NCBI GenBank assembly: GCA_031549485.1
Contig: JAVBPR010000021.1
Span: 1-26,717, forward strand
DNA from: JAVBPR01 sp031549485
GTDB lineage: Bacteria > Bacillota > Clostridia > Oscillospirales > Feifaniaceae
DNA length: 26,717 bases
Direction of reading: 5' to 3'
The notes under the pieces were generated by a model. That model saw nothing but the letters and a program-made list of their open reading frames with translations, made no database searches and was not told the origin of the DNA. The translations under genes and the position numbers were made by a program. Positions within the stretch are counted from its first letter, which is position 1. Each line of letters opens with the position of its first letter. Positions 1-7,922 of this stretch are shown here, piece after piece.

Positions 1-336
1 GTTATTTACACTAACCCGGAAGTCGCCACAATCGGCGAAACCGAGGAAACAGCAAAAGCAAAAGGCATAGCAGTCAAGGTTGTAAAACTTCCGATGTCAT
101 ATTCGGGAAGGTATCTTGCAGAGACTAACGACGGCGACGGAATTTGCAAGCTCGTTGTAGATACGGCAAACAACACCTTGATAGGGGTTCATATTATTGC
201 AAATTACGCATCCGAGATTATCTATGGCGCAGGTATTATGATTGATACCGAAATGGATATCGAGCGAATTAAAAAGCTCGTTTTCCCGCATCCGAGCGTC
301 GCGGAAATTATTAGAGAAGCTATTTTTGAAATATAG
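1..336 (+). CDS. lpdA: Dihydrolipoamide dehydrogenase (E3), C-terminal part
   Basis: This gene enters from outside the window and reads in frame from base 1 to a TAG stop, giving 111 residues. It starts with YTNPEVATIGETE, the signature at the beginning of the dimerisation domain of the class I pyridine nucleotide-disulfide oxidoreductases. It ends with FPHPSVAEIIREA, which matches the HP(T/S)xxE stretch carrying the catalytic His-Glu pair of E3 subunits. E3 reoxidises dihydrolipoyl groups on E2 or GcvH and passes electrons to NAD+. The FAD and NAD domains lie outside the window. The next gene, an E1 subunit, starts 15 bases later on the same strand, so E3 probably serves that oxoacid dehydrogenase complex. 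Family assignment is firm; the substrate of the complex is not shown. Confidence 0.93.
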   Translation, partial: VIYTNPEVATIGETEETAKAKGIAVKVVKLPMSYSGRYLAETNDGDGICKLVVDTANNTLIGVHIIANYASEIIYGAGIMIDTEMDIERIKKLVFPHPSVAEIIREAIFEI

Positions 337-351
337 AGAGGAAGAAAGAAA

Positions 352-2826
352 ATGCCTAAAAGTCAATACGTAAAATATAGTGACGTAGTTAAAGCCGGCA
401 AAATTGTTTTCAAGGATATCCCTGTAAATCAATACAAAAAAACTATCAAACAGGAGCTTGACAGCAAAAACTTTACAAAAGCGGATCTTATCGGCATATA
501 TGCGGATATGGTTGCAATCCGCGAGTTTGAAGAGATGCTTCAGACAATTAAGCTCACCGGAAATTACAACAATAAAGAATTTACATATCCGGGCCCGTCG
601 CATCTTGCGATAGGCGAAGAAGCTACCGCCGTCGGCCAGGCATATGAGCTTGACTGCGACGATTTTATCTTCGGCACACATAGAAGCCATCATGAAGTTA
701 TCGCAAAAGGCATGTCGGCAATCAAAAAACTTTCGGACAAGAAACTTACCGAAATCATGCAGGGATTTAACGAGGGCAAAAACTATGAGCTCGTTAAAAA
801 ATACAGCAATGCGAAAAACGTTAAGGACCTCGCAAAAGATTTCTTTATCTACGGATTGCAGGCAGAGCTTTTCGCAAAAGATAACGGCCTTTCAAGAGGC
901 CTTGGCGGCTCGATGCACGCATTTTTCCTTCCTTTCGGAATTTTCCCGAACAATGCTATAGTTGGCGGTTCCGCTCCTATCGGCGCAGGCGTTGCCCTAT
1001 ATAAAAAGGTCAACAAGAAAAAGGGTATTGTCGTTGCAAACGCCGGCGACGGCGCTTCCGGACGCGGTCCAGTATATGAGTCGATGAACTTTGCCGGAAT
1101 GGATCAGTTCAACGACCTCTGGGAAAAAGGATTTACCGGCGGGCTTCCGATAATATTTAATTTTAATAATAACCATTACGGTATGGGCGGCCAAACCAGC
1201 GGCGAAACAATGGGATTTGGCGAGCTTGCAAGGCTCGGCTGCATAAACAAAAACCAGATGAATGCCGAGCGAATCAACGGCTGGAATCCGCTTGCCGTTA
1301 TCGAATGCTATAAGAGAAAACGCAAAGATATCGAAGAGGGCAGAGGCCCTGTTCTTCTCGACGTTCTCACATACAGGCTTTCAGGGCACTCAACTTCGGA
1401 CGTTATCTCATACAGAACAAAAGAGGAGACCGAAGAGTGGGCAAAGCAGGATCCGCTTACAACTTTCCCTGCTGACCTTATCAAAGCCGGCGTAGCGACT
1501 AAAAAAGAGCTTGAAAAAGTAAAAGAAGAAGTTATCGCAAGGAATAAAGCGATGTTCGAGCTTTCTTCAAGCCTTGAAATTTCTCCGTACGTTGATTTTG
1601 AAAAAAATCCGCATTTTATCGAAGATATGATGTTCTCGGACGAGAGAATCGAAAAAATGGACGACAGAAAACCGGACGTCCTTATGCCGAAAAGCGAGAA
1701 TCCGAGAGCAAAACAGCTTGAGACAAGAATCAGATACGCTTATGACGAAAACGGCAAACCAGTTCCAAAAACAAAAGTTTACAGCATTCGCGATGCTTTG
1801 TTTGAGGCAATTTTTGATAAATTCTATACCGATCCTACACTTGTAGCATACGGCGAAGACGAAAGAGACTGGAACGGCGCTTTTGCGGTATACAGAGGCC
1901 TTACAGAGGCGATTCCGTATCACAGACTTTTCAATGCTCCGATTTCGGAATCGGCGATTGTCGGTACTGCGGTTGGATACGGCATGGCGGGCGGCCGCGC
2001 TCTTGTAGAGCTTATGTATGCAGACTTTATCGGTTGCGCCGGTGATGAAATCTTCAACCAGCTTGCAAAATGGCAGTCAATGAGTGCCGCAGGACTCAAA
2101 ATGCCGGTTGTTCTTCGCGTTTCGTGCGGCTCAAAATACGGCGCGCAGCATTCCCAGGACTGGACAGCGCTTTGCGCGCATATTCCCGGACTTAAGGTTG
2201 TTTTCCCGGTAACTCCGTATGATTCAAAAGGTATGATGAACACAGCTCTTATGGGCAGCGATCCTGTTATATTCTTTGAATCTCAGAGAATTTACGACCT
2301 CGGCGAAATGTTCCACAAAGAGGGCGTTCCGGCAGATTATTATGAGATTCCGTTCGGCAAAGCGGACATCAAAAAAGAAGGCAAGGATCTTACAATTCTA
2401 ACTGTCGGCGCAACTCTTTACAGAGTTTTGGACGCTGTTAAAATCCTTGAAGAAAAATATAATATCTCGGCAGAGGTTATAGACGCGCGCAGCCTTGTTC
2501 CGTTTGACTACGAAACACTTCTTGCTTCGGTAAAGAAAACCGGAAAACTACTGCTTGCATCCGACGCTGTTACAAGAGGAAATATTCTTTGCGATATCGC
2601 CTCCAATGTTACCCAGATGGCTTTTGATCACCTTGACGCACCGCCTTTCATTGTCGGCGCGGAAAACTGGATAACACCGGCTTTCGAATATGATAAATAC
2701 TTCTTCCCGCAGCCGGAATGGATATTAGATGCTATAAATGAAAAACTTATTCCGCTTCCGGGACACGTTTCCACAAAGAACTATACAACGCTTGAAACCA
2801 TCAGAAAAGCAAACAAAGGCGTATAA
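352..2826 (+). CDS. Fused 2-oxoacid dehydrogenase E1 alpha/beta (thiamine diphosphate-dependent)
   Basis: An 824-residue protein joins the E1 alpha and E1 beta chains of a pyruvate or related 2-oxoacid dehydrogenase, which are separate genes in many Gram-positives. The alpha half (about residues 40-430) has GEEATAVG (88-95), the ThDP motif beginning GDGASGRG (232) and ending in NNN (272-274), and YRLSGHSTSD (341-350). The beta half (about 475-820) has YGEDERD (500-506) and the ISESAIVG segment whose Glu533 matches the conserved ThDP-activating glutamate. About 40-45 extra residues, by comparison with a remembered typical E1 alpha, lie between HHEVIAKG and RGLGGSMH (about 121-180). The ATG follows a GAGAGGAAG ribosome binding site and sits 15 bases after lpdA. 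A strong terminator follows. The substrate (pyruvate, acetoin or branched-chain oxoacid) cannot be decided from the sequence. Confidence 0.9.
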   Translation: MPKSQYVKYSDVVKAGKIVFKDIPVNQYKKTIKQELDSKNFTKADLIGIYADMVAIREFEEMLQTIKLTGNYNNKEFTYPGPSHLAIGEEATAVGQAYELDCDDFIFGTHRSHHEVIAKGMSAIKKLSDKKLTEIMQGFNEGKNYELVKKYSNAKNVKDLAKDFFIYGLQAELFAKDNGLSRGLGGSMHAFFLPFGIFPNNAIVGGSAPIGAGVALYKKVNKKKGIVVANAGDGASGRGPVYESMNFAGMDQFNDLWEKGFTGGLPIIFNFNNNHYGMGGQTSGETMGFGELARLGCINKNQMNAERINGWNPLAVIECYKRKRKDIEEGRGPVLLDVLTYRLSGHSTSDVISYRTKEETEEWAKQDPLTTFPADLIKAGVATKKELEKVKEEVIARNKAMFELSSSLEISPYVDFEKNPHFIEDMMFSDERIEKMDDRKPDVLMPKSENPRAKQLETRIRYAYDENGKPVPKTKVYSIRDALFEAIFDKFYTDPTLVAYGEDERDWNGAFAVYRGLTEAIPYHRLFNAPISESAIVGTAVGYGMAGGRALVELMYADFIGCAGDEIFNQLAKWQSMSAAGLKMPVVLRVSCGSKYGAQHSQDWTALCAHIPGLKVVFPVTPYDSKGMMNTALMGSDPVIFFESQRIYDLGEMFHKEGVPADYYEIPFGKADIKKEGKDLTILTVGATLYRVLDAVKILEEKYNISAEVIDARSLVPFDYETLLASVKKTGKLLLASDAVTRGNILCDIASNVTQMAFDHLDAPPFIVGAENWITPAFEYDKYFFPQPEWILDAINEKLIPLPGHVSTKNYTTLETIRKANKGV

Positions 2827-2834
2827 AATGCGAG

Positions 2835-2864
2835 AGGGCGGGCAAATTGCCCGCCCTTTGTTTT
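2835..2864 (+). terminator. Rho-independent terminator after the E1 gene
   Basis: A GC-rich 10-bp stem (2835-2844 with 2848-2857) with a 3-base loop is followed by TTGTTTT. It begins 8 bases after the E1 stop codon. The T-tract merges directly into the lplA ribosome binding site, so some lplA transcription may come from read-through. Confidence 0.85.
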
Positions 2865-2876
2865 AAGAAAGGTATT

Positions 2877-3845
2877 ATGATTTATATAGAGAACAGCTCG
2901 ACCGATCCGATTTATAATCTTGCCCTTGAAGAATATCTTGTTACGGGATTTAGCGAGGATGTTTTTCGTCTGTGGCAAAACAGCCCTTCTGTAATTATCG
3001 GGCGCAATCAAAACGCGCTCGGTGAAATAAATATTGATTATGTAACAAAAAACAAGATTCCGGTCGTCCGGCGAATGTCGGGCGGCGGCGCGGTATTTCA
3101 CGACTTGGGAAATGTCAATTTCACCTTTGTTAAAAAGGCGGATGACGATGATTTCAGCAATTATGAAAAATTCTGTTTGCCGATAATAAACGCGCTTAAA
3201 AAAATGGGAATAACGGCCGAGCTTTCAGGCAGAAACGACATTTTGATTGACGGCAAGAAAATTTCCGGAAACGCCCAGTATAAATATAAAGACAGGATGC
3301 TTCATCACGGAACTTTGCTTTTAAACGCGAGCCTTTCAGACATTTCGGCATCGCTAAATGTTTCGAAATCGAAAATTGAAAGCAAGGGAATAAAATCGGT
3401 TGCCGGCCGCGTGACTAATATTAACGAATATTTGCAAAATAAAATTTCGCCGAAGCAGCTTATAGATTGTGTAATGACCGAAGTTGACGCGACGCCGTAC
3501 AGTCTTACCGAAGACGACCAAAAAAATGTGGAAAACCTTGTGCGCGAAAAATACGGGACATATGAATGGAATTTCGGCTATTCTCCAAAATACACATATG
3601 AAAATAAAGAGTATTTTCCGGGGGTAGGATCGGTTGAAGTTTATATCGAGTCAAACGACGGAAAGATAACAAATATCCGCTTTATGGGCGATTTTTTCGG
3701 CGAAAAGGGGATAGAAGGGCTCGAAGAAAAAATGATAGGGCTAAAACATGAAAAAGAAGCTCTCGCAGAGTTTCTTGAAAAAACCGACTGCGAAAGCTAC
3801 ATTTCAAATATCACAAAAGAAGATTTGCAAAAACTATTGTTATAA
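2877..3845 (+). CDS. lplA: Lipoate-protein ligase A family
   Basis: A 322-residue lipoate ligase. RRMSGGGAVFHD (residues 65-76) is the conserved lipoate/lipoyl-AMP binding loop, and KISGNAQ (128-134) carries the lysine that contacts the activated lipoate. The C-terminal 80 or so residues fit the LplA accessory domain. The enzyme adenylates free lipoate and transfers it to the lipoyl lysine of E2 or GcvH. The chosen ATG is preceded by AAGAAAGG at 5-base spacing. An in-frame TTG at 2847 lies inside the terminator hairpin and is a poor start. Placement right after lpdA and E1 points to lipoylation of the same complex by scavenged lipoate; no lipA or lipB is seen in the window. Confidence 0.93.
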   Translation: MIYIENSSTDPIYNLALEEYLVTGFSEDVFRLWQNSPSVIIGRNQNALGEINIDYVTKNKIPVVRRMSGGGAVFHDLGNVNFTFVKKADDDDFSNYEKFCLPIINALKKMGITAELSGRNDILIDGKKISGNAQYKYKDRMLHHGTLLLNASLSDISASLNVSKSKIESKGIKSVAGRVTNINEYLQNKISPKQLIDCVMTEVDATPYSLTEDDQKNVENLVREKYGTYEWNFGYSPKYTYENKEYFPGVGSVEVYIESNDGKITNIRFMGDFFGEKGIEGLEEKMIGLKHEKEALAEFLEKTDCESYISNITKEDLQKLLL

Positions 3846-3848
3846 CAA

Positions 3849-3882
3849 AAAAGCCTTGCTTGAATTTTCAAGCAAGGCTTTT
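3849..3882. terminator. Bidirectional terminator between lplA and the NlpC/P60 gene
   Basis: A perfect 15-bp stem (3849-3863 with 3868-3882) with a 4-base loop lies between convergent genes. A-runs on the left and T-runs on the right let it end transcription on both strands. Confidence 0.85.
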
Positions 3883-3885
3883 AAT

Positions 3886-4758
3886 TTAATCTAAATAACG
3901 TGATGCGCCGTAATAATATGTGTTGTAATAGCCCGATTCGATACTTTCGATTCTGACTCTTTTACCGGCAGAAGGGGAATGTATCATTTCACCGCCGCCG
4001 ACATAAATGCCGACATGCTGTATTTTGCTGTTTCCCGGGCCTCTGAAAAATACAAGATCGCCTTTGCGAAGGGAGCTTCTGCTGATGTGAGTAGTTGCGT
4101 TGTATTGACCGGTTGCGCCGCGGGGAAGATTAATATCAAAATGATTTAAAACATAATATACAAGACCGGAGCAATCAAATCCGCTTGGGGAAGCGCCGCC
4201 GTATTTATATTTTGTTCCGATAAACTGCTCTGCGTAATTTATAATTTCATCGGCAAGGCTTGTATCGCGGGAAACATCGCCCCTGCTTGTGGCGGGGTTT
4301 ATACCGCGCGAAATATAATCGCAGCTTGCATAACCTGTGCCGTAAGGGGTATTGAGATAAAACCATCCGTTTTTCTCTTCGAGGATTTCAACCTCGGTGC
4401 CTTTTGCCATTGTGGCGATAATATCATAATCAGTAGAAGGGCCGGTGCGAAGACGAACATTGCTTCCTGAAACATAGCCCGCAATTTTAGAATTTTCAAC
4501 CGCGAGATAATCTGAGATGATATAGCCGGTTTTATCGCCGAAAACAACTTTATGCCATTTACCCAGCTCGATAACTTCGATTTGCTCGCCGTAGCTGAGA
4601 GATGCTATAACGTCATATTCGGTGCCCGGACCGGTTCTGATATTGACCGTCGAGCCTGTTACTGTACCTACCATAAGCCCGAGAGCCGAAACACAAAGCA
4701 CTGCTGTAAATAGTGCTATAAAAACAAGAGTCAATAATAATTTCTTTCTTATTCCCAT
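3886..4758 (-). CDS. Secreted SH3b-SH3b-NlpC/P60 peptidoglycan endopeptidase
   Basis: A 290-residue exported cell wall hydrolase. A signal peptide occupies about residues 1-29 (MGIRKK then a hydrophobic core). Two bacterial SH3 domains follow, about 31-86 and 94-150, each with the VNIRTGPG or VRLRTGPS signature. The NlpC/P60 domain spans about 167-289, with catalytic Cys196 in FDCSG, His248 in QHVGIY and His260 in MIHSPS. Such enzymes cut the D-Glu to diamino acid bond in stem peptides. A strong AAAGGAGG ribosome binding site precedes the ATG, and a good promoter lies upstream (4794-4822). It is monocistronic. The SH3 domains probably dock it to the wall. The physiological role (daughter-cell separation, wall turnover or spore germination) cannot be told. 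Confidence 0.93.
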   Translation of the reverse strand: MGIRKKLLLTLVFIALFTAVLCVSALGLMVGTVTGSTVNIRTGPGTEYDVIASLSYGEQIEVIELGKWHKVVFGDKTGYIISDYLAVENSKIAGYVSGSNVRLRTGPSTDYDIIATMAKGTEVEILEEKNGWFYLNTPYGTGYASCDYISRGINPATSRGDVSRDTSLADEIINYAEQFIGTKYKYGGASPSGFDCSGLVYYVLNHFDINLPRGATGQYNATTHISRSSLRKGDLVFFRGPGNSKIQHVGIYVGGGEMIHSPSAGKRVRIESIESGYYNTYYYGASRYLD

Positions 4759-4793
4759 AAAACCTCCTTTAGAAAAAAACTAAACCTTTTAAG

Positions 4794-4822
4794 ATTGTAG
4801 CATATATAGACATTTAAGTCAA
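4794..4822 (-). promoter_or_regulatory. Sigma-A-type promoter for the NlpC/P60 gene
   Basis: On the minus strand, TTGACT (4817-4822) and TACAAT (4794-4799) are separated by 17 bases, with an extended -10 TG. It lies about 35 bases upstream of the start codon. Confidence 0.75.
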
Positions 4823-4841
4823 ATCAGCCACAACCGGTGGA

Positions 4842-5135
4842 TTATAGTTTTTCTTTTAAAGCTCGGTCAAGCCAAATAGAAGCGATATCCATAGCATTAT
4901 AAAGCCCGACCTTTTCACTTTTCTTTATAACCTTGTCTTTAGTTTTTATTTCGGGATCGGTATATTGCAAAGAAACTAAAACATTATTTGCAACCTCGAC
5001 ATCGCCGATTTTGCGGGTGTCGATAATTTGAATGCAAATCATATATTTTTCGCTTAAATCACCGTAAAAAATTGTGTTGCCGTTTCGGACAAGTGGCTTG
5101 CCTTTATACGTCAAGTGTTCCTTCTTTTTTGCCAT
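4842..5135 (-). CDS. Conserved small protein of unknown function (97 aa)
   Basis: I do not recognise this gene securely. The 97-residue product starts MAKKKEHLTYKGKPLVRNG, has no signal peptide or membrane segment, is rich in charged residues, and looks like a small alpha/beta cytosolic protein ending in an amphipathic helix. The start at 5135 is supported by AAAGGA 9 bases upstream, whereas the longer reading frame to 5168 runs into the promoter region. It has its own promoter (5168-5196) and sits between an NlpC/P60 hydrolase and ireB on the same strand. No cysteines or metal-binding clusters stand out. Its reality is supported by the promoter, the ribosome binding site and clean codon structure; its function is open. 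Confidence 0.75.
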   Translation of the reverse strand: MAKKKEHLTYKGKPLVRNGNTIFYGDLSEKYMICIQIIDTRKIGDVEVANNVLVSLQYTDPEIKTKDKVIKKSEKVGLYNAMDIASIWLDRALKEKL

Positions 5136-5167
5136 AAACGCGTGTCCTTTCATAAAAACTAAATACA

Positions 5168-5196
5168 ATCATACCATATAATTATATTATTGTAAA
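5168..5196 (-). promoter_or_regulatory. Promoter for the 97-aa unknown gene
   Basis: On the minus strand, TTTACA (5191-5196) and TATGAT (5168-5173) are 17 bases apart, roughly 33 bases upstream of the chosen start. Confidence 0.65.
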
Positions 5197-5201
5197 GAAA
5201 A

Positions 5202-5223
5202 AGCGCCGTAAAGCTACGGCGCT
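5202..5223 (-). terminator. Terminator after ireB
   Basis: A 9-bp GC-rich stem (5202-5210 with 5215-5223) with a 4-base loop is followed on the minus strand by TTTTCTTT. It ends the ireB transcript 5 bases after the stop codon. Confidence 0.8.
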
Positions 5224-5227
5224 CTTG

Positions 5228-5476
5228 TTATTTAATAAGATAATTTCGAACAAGCATTTGAAGAAGCTCGTCTCTGTCTATCTTGCAAATAAGGCTTCTT
5301 GCGTTGTTGTGATTGGTGATATAGGTCGGATCTTCAGAAAGAATATAACCGACAATTTGGTTAACGGGATTATAGCCTTTTTCGACAAGCGCGTCATAAA
5401 CCTGCATCAACACACGCCTCATCTGTTCTTGCGGATCTTGCGAAATTGAAAAGGTAATTGTATTATTATCGGCCAT
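5228..5476 (-). CDS. ireB: IreB family regulatory phosphoprotein (UPF0297)
   Basis: An 82-residue protein recognised by the N-terminal stretch NTITFSISQDP, followed by a helical region with NPVNQIVGYILSEDPTYITN that is highly conserved in IreB. In Enterococcus faecalis IreB is a small dimeric substrate of the PASTA Ser/Thr kinase IreK and modulates intrinsic cephalosporin resistance. The conserved Thr residues of the N-terminal TF motif region, where IreK acts, are present. The start at 5476 is preceded by AAGGAGG at 5-base spacing. The usual neighbours ruvX and yrzB are absent here; pheT lies immediately upstream, and ireB has its own promoter and terminator, so it is probably a separate unit. 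Confidence 0.88.
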   Translation of the reverse strand: MADNNTITFSISQDPQEQMRRVLMQVYDALVEKGYNPVNQIVGYILSEDPTYITNHNNARSLICKIDRDELLQMLVRNYLIK

Positions 5477-5504
5477 ATAATCCTCCTTAACATTAATTGT
5501 AATA

Positions 5505-5533
5505 ATTATACAGTAACATGAAGAATTTTTCAA
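5505..5533 (-). promoter_or_regulatory. Promoter for ireB
   Basis: On the minus strand, TTGAAA (5528-5533) and TATAAT (5505-5510) are 17 bases apart. The -10 box lies about 29 bases upstream of the ireB start, in the short gap after pheT. Confidence 0.75.
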
Positions 5534-5543
5534 TATTTTTTAA

Positions 5544-7913
5544 TTACCGTTGTGTTACAGATAAATCTTTTTCAAGGGTAACAATAATTTTTGAAATGAT
5601 TTTGTCGACTTCGGCGTCGGTGAGAGTGCGGTCAAGCGCGCGAAGCGAAAGGGAATATGCAACGCTCTTTTTATTTTCGCCGATTTGCTCGCTTCGATAA
5701 ATATCAAACAATTTATATGAAGCGAGATTTGCGCCGCCGCATTTTTTAAATATCTTTTCGATATCAGCAACAAGCACCGATTCATCGCAAAGCAGGGCGA
5801 GATCACGGGTTGTGGCGGGATATTTCGGAAGCTCAACAAATTTGCGCTCTGTCGTACGCGCTGAGAAAAGGGCGTCAAAATCAAGCTCTGCAATATAGAC
5901 AGGCAACTTTATATCATAGTTTTTACTAATTCCCGGATGAAGTTCGCCGAGATGACCGACATTTTTGCCGTCAATTGTTATTTTCGCGCTTTTACCGGGA
6001 TGATATGCAAAATGATCGGTAAGCCTTGCAAATTCGGGAAGAGAATAACCCATATCACAAAAAAGTTTTTCGACAATCCCTTTGAGATAATAGTAATCTC
6101 CCGTGCCGTAAAGTCCGATAATAACGGTTTTCTTTTCGTTTGGAAGGGCCTGTCCAGGAACCGGAAGAAAAACTTTTGCAATTTCAAAAAATCCGGCTGA
6201 TTTTGTCCTTTTTGCGTAGTTTCCGCCGAGAATATCAAGCATAGCGGGAATCGGCGTTGTTCGCATTAGGCTTGTTTCTTCGCCGAACGGATTTAAGATA
6301 CGAACACTGTTTCGAAGCGTATGCTCCTTCGGCATATTAATTTTGTCATATTCCAAATTGCTTGCAAAAGTGAGTGTGTAAATTTCGCTTAATCCGCAAG
6401 AAATAAGGCTACTTGCAATATTTTTTTCAAATCTTTGCTTTGCGTTTAGACCGCCTGTATTTGCGGTGCTTTTAAAAACGGTTGTCGGGATTTTATCGTA
6501 ACCATAAATGCGCGCAATTTCTTCCGCAATATCAGCTTTATCCTCGACGTCGATGCGAAACCCGGGAACCGTAACGGTATTACCCGAAACCTCGAATTTC
6601 AAAGAGGCAAGAATATTCTCCATTGTTTTTATATCAATATCTGTTCCCAAAAATGCGTTGACATATTCGGGGGAGTAGGAGACTGTTTTCGGCAGTTTAG
6701 GGCTGTTATCGATATCGGTTGTAATATCGGATACAACTCCGCACCCCAAAAGCTCTACAAGCTCGCAAGCGCGGTCGAGCGCATCAATTACCATTCCGGG
6801 ATCAAGACCTTTTTCAAATCTTGCTGAGGATTCGGTTCGAATGCCGAGTTTTTTAGCAGTTTTCCGTACATTTGTCGGCGCGAAATTCGCGCATTCAAAA
6901 ACTACTTCTTTTGTGTTTTCGTTTATTTCGCTGTTTTGTCCGCCCATAACGCCGGCAACGGCAATAGGTTTGTCAGCGTCGCAAATCATAAGATTTTCGG
7001 AAGAGAGGGTATGTTCTTTTTCATCGAGAGTAGTGATTTTCTCACCCTCTGTCGCACGTCTTACGATAATTTCGTCGCCCGAAATATAAGAACGGTCAAA
7101 GGCGTGCATCGGCTGGCCATATTCAATCATGACATAATTTGTAATATCGACAATATTATTAATCGGTCGGACTCCCGCGGCGCGAAGTCTCATTCGAAGC
7201 CAAAGCGGGGAAGGGCCGATTATGATATTCTTGATGATTTTCGCGGCATAGCGCGGGCAAAGCGACGGCTCTGCAACGGAAACCTTGATTTTATCGTTTC
7301 CGCCGCCGCCTTTTACCTGCGGCGCGGTGATTTTAACTTCTTTGCCGAAAGTTGCGCCCGCCTCAATGGCAAGCCCGATAACACTAAGGCAATCTGGGCG
7401 ATTTGATGTTATTTCAAACTCCACGGCGACATCGTTAAGAAGCAGTGCATCTTTTATATCTTTGCCGAGAGGAAAGCTGTCATCCAAAATCAAAATACCG
7501 TTATTGTCCGCGCCGGGATAATCGTTTTCGGTAAGCCCGAGTTCTTCGATAGAGCATAGCATTCCTTCGCTTAAAACTCCGCGGAGTTTACCGGTTTTTA
7601 TTTTGCTGCCGTCCGCGGTAACAGCGCCGTCAAGGCAAACGGGAACGATATCTCCGGCTTTTACATTGTTTGCGCCTGTGACTATTTGCCTTTTCCCTGA
7701 GCCAATATCTATTTCGCAGACTAAAAGTTTGTCCGCGTCAGGGTGTTTTTCTATTTTTAAAATCTTTCCGACGACAATATTTTGCAGTAATCCCGCGGTG
7801 TTTTCATGCTTTTCAACTTTGCTGCCTGAAAGGGTCATGGCGGAGGCAAAGTCATGCGGCGTGATATTGCAAAGATCTATAAAATCGGAAAGCCAATTTA
7901 GCGATAAATTCAT
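5544..7913 (-). CDS. pheT: Phenylalanyl-tRNA synthetase beta subunit
   Basis: A 789-residue bacterial-type PheT. The N-terminal region has the EMAP/tRNA-binding OB fold with GKILKIEKHPDADKLLVCEI (about 49-68) and IVTGANNV, then the B3/B4 editing region, the B5 DNA-binding-like domain, and a C-terminal ferredoxin-fold anticodon-binding domain with YPATTRDLALL. Length is normal for the family (about 790-805). It forms the alpha2-beta2 synthetase with PheS and hydrolyses Tyr-tRNA(Phe). The ATG is preceded by AGGAGA, and it begins 9 bases after the pheS stop, so the two are cotranscribed. No terminator is visible after it, and the ireB promoter follows. Confidence 0.97.
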   Translation of the reverse strand: MNLSLNWLSDFIDLCNITPHDFASAMTLSGSKVEKHENTAGLLQNIVVGKILKIEKHPDADKLLVCEIDIGSGKRQIVTGANNVKAGDIVPVCLDGAVTADGSKIKTGKLRGVLSEGMLCSIEELGLTENDYPGADNNGILILDDSFPLGKDIKDALLLNDVAVEFEITSNRPDCLSVIGLAIEAGATFGKEVKITAPQVKGGGGNDKIKVSVAEPSLCPRYAAKIIKNIIIGPSPLWLRMRLRAAGVRPINNIVDITNYVMIEYGQPMHAFDRSYISGDEIIVRRATEGEKITTLDEKEHTLSSENLMICDADKPIAVAGVMGGQNSEINENTKEVVFECANFAPTNVRKTAKKLGIRTESSARFEKGLDPGMVIDALDRACELVELLGCGVVSDITTDIDNSPKLPKTVSYSPEYVNAFLGTDIDIKTMENILASLKFEVSGNTVTVPGFRIDVEDKADIAEEIARIYGYDKIPTTVFKSTANTGGLNAKQRFEKNIASSLISCGLSEIYTLTFASNLEYDKINMPKEHTLRNSVRILNPFGEETSLMRTTPIPAMLDILGGNYAKRTKSAGFFEIAKVFLPVPGQALPNEKKTVIIGLYGTGDYYYLKGIVEKLFCDMGYSLPEFARLTDHFAYHPGKSAKITIDGKNVGHLGELHPGISKNYDIKLPVYIAELDFDALFSARTTERKFVELPKYPATTRDLALLCDESVLVADIEKIFKKCGGANLASYKLFDIYRSEQIGENKKSVAYSLSLRALDRTLTDAEVDKIISKIIVTLEKDLSVTQR

Positions 7914-7922
7914 CTTTTTCTC

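Noticed and set aside
4829..4841. Short hairpin CCAC/GTGG near the end of the 97-aa gene
   Set aside because: Only 4 bp and no T-run, so it is not a convincing terminator.
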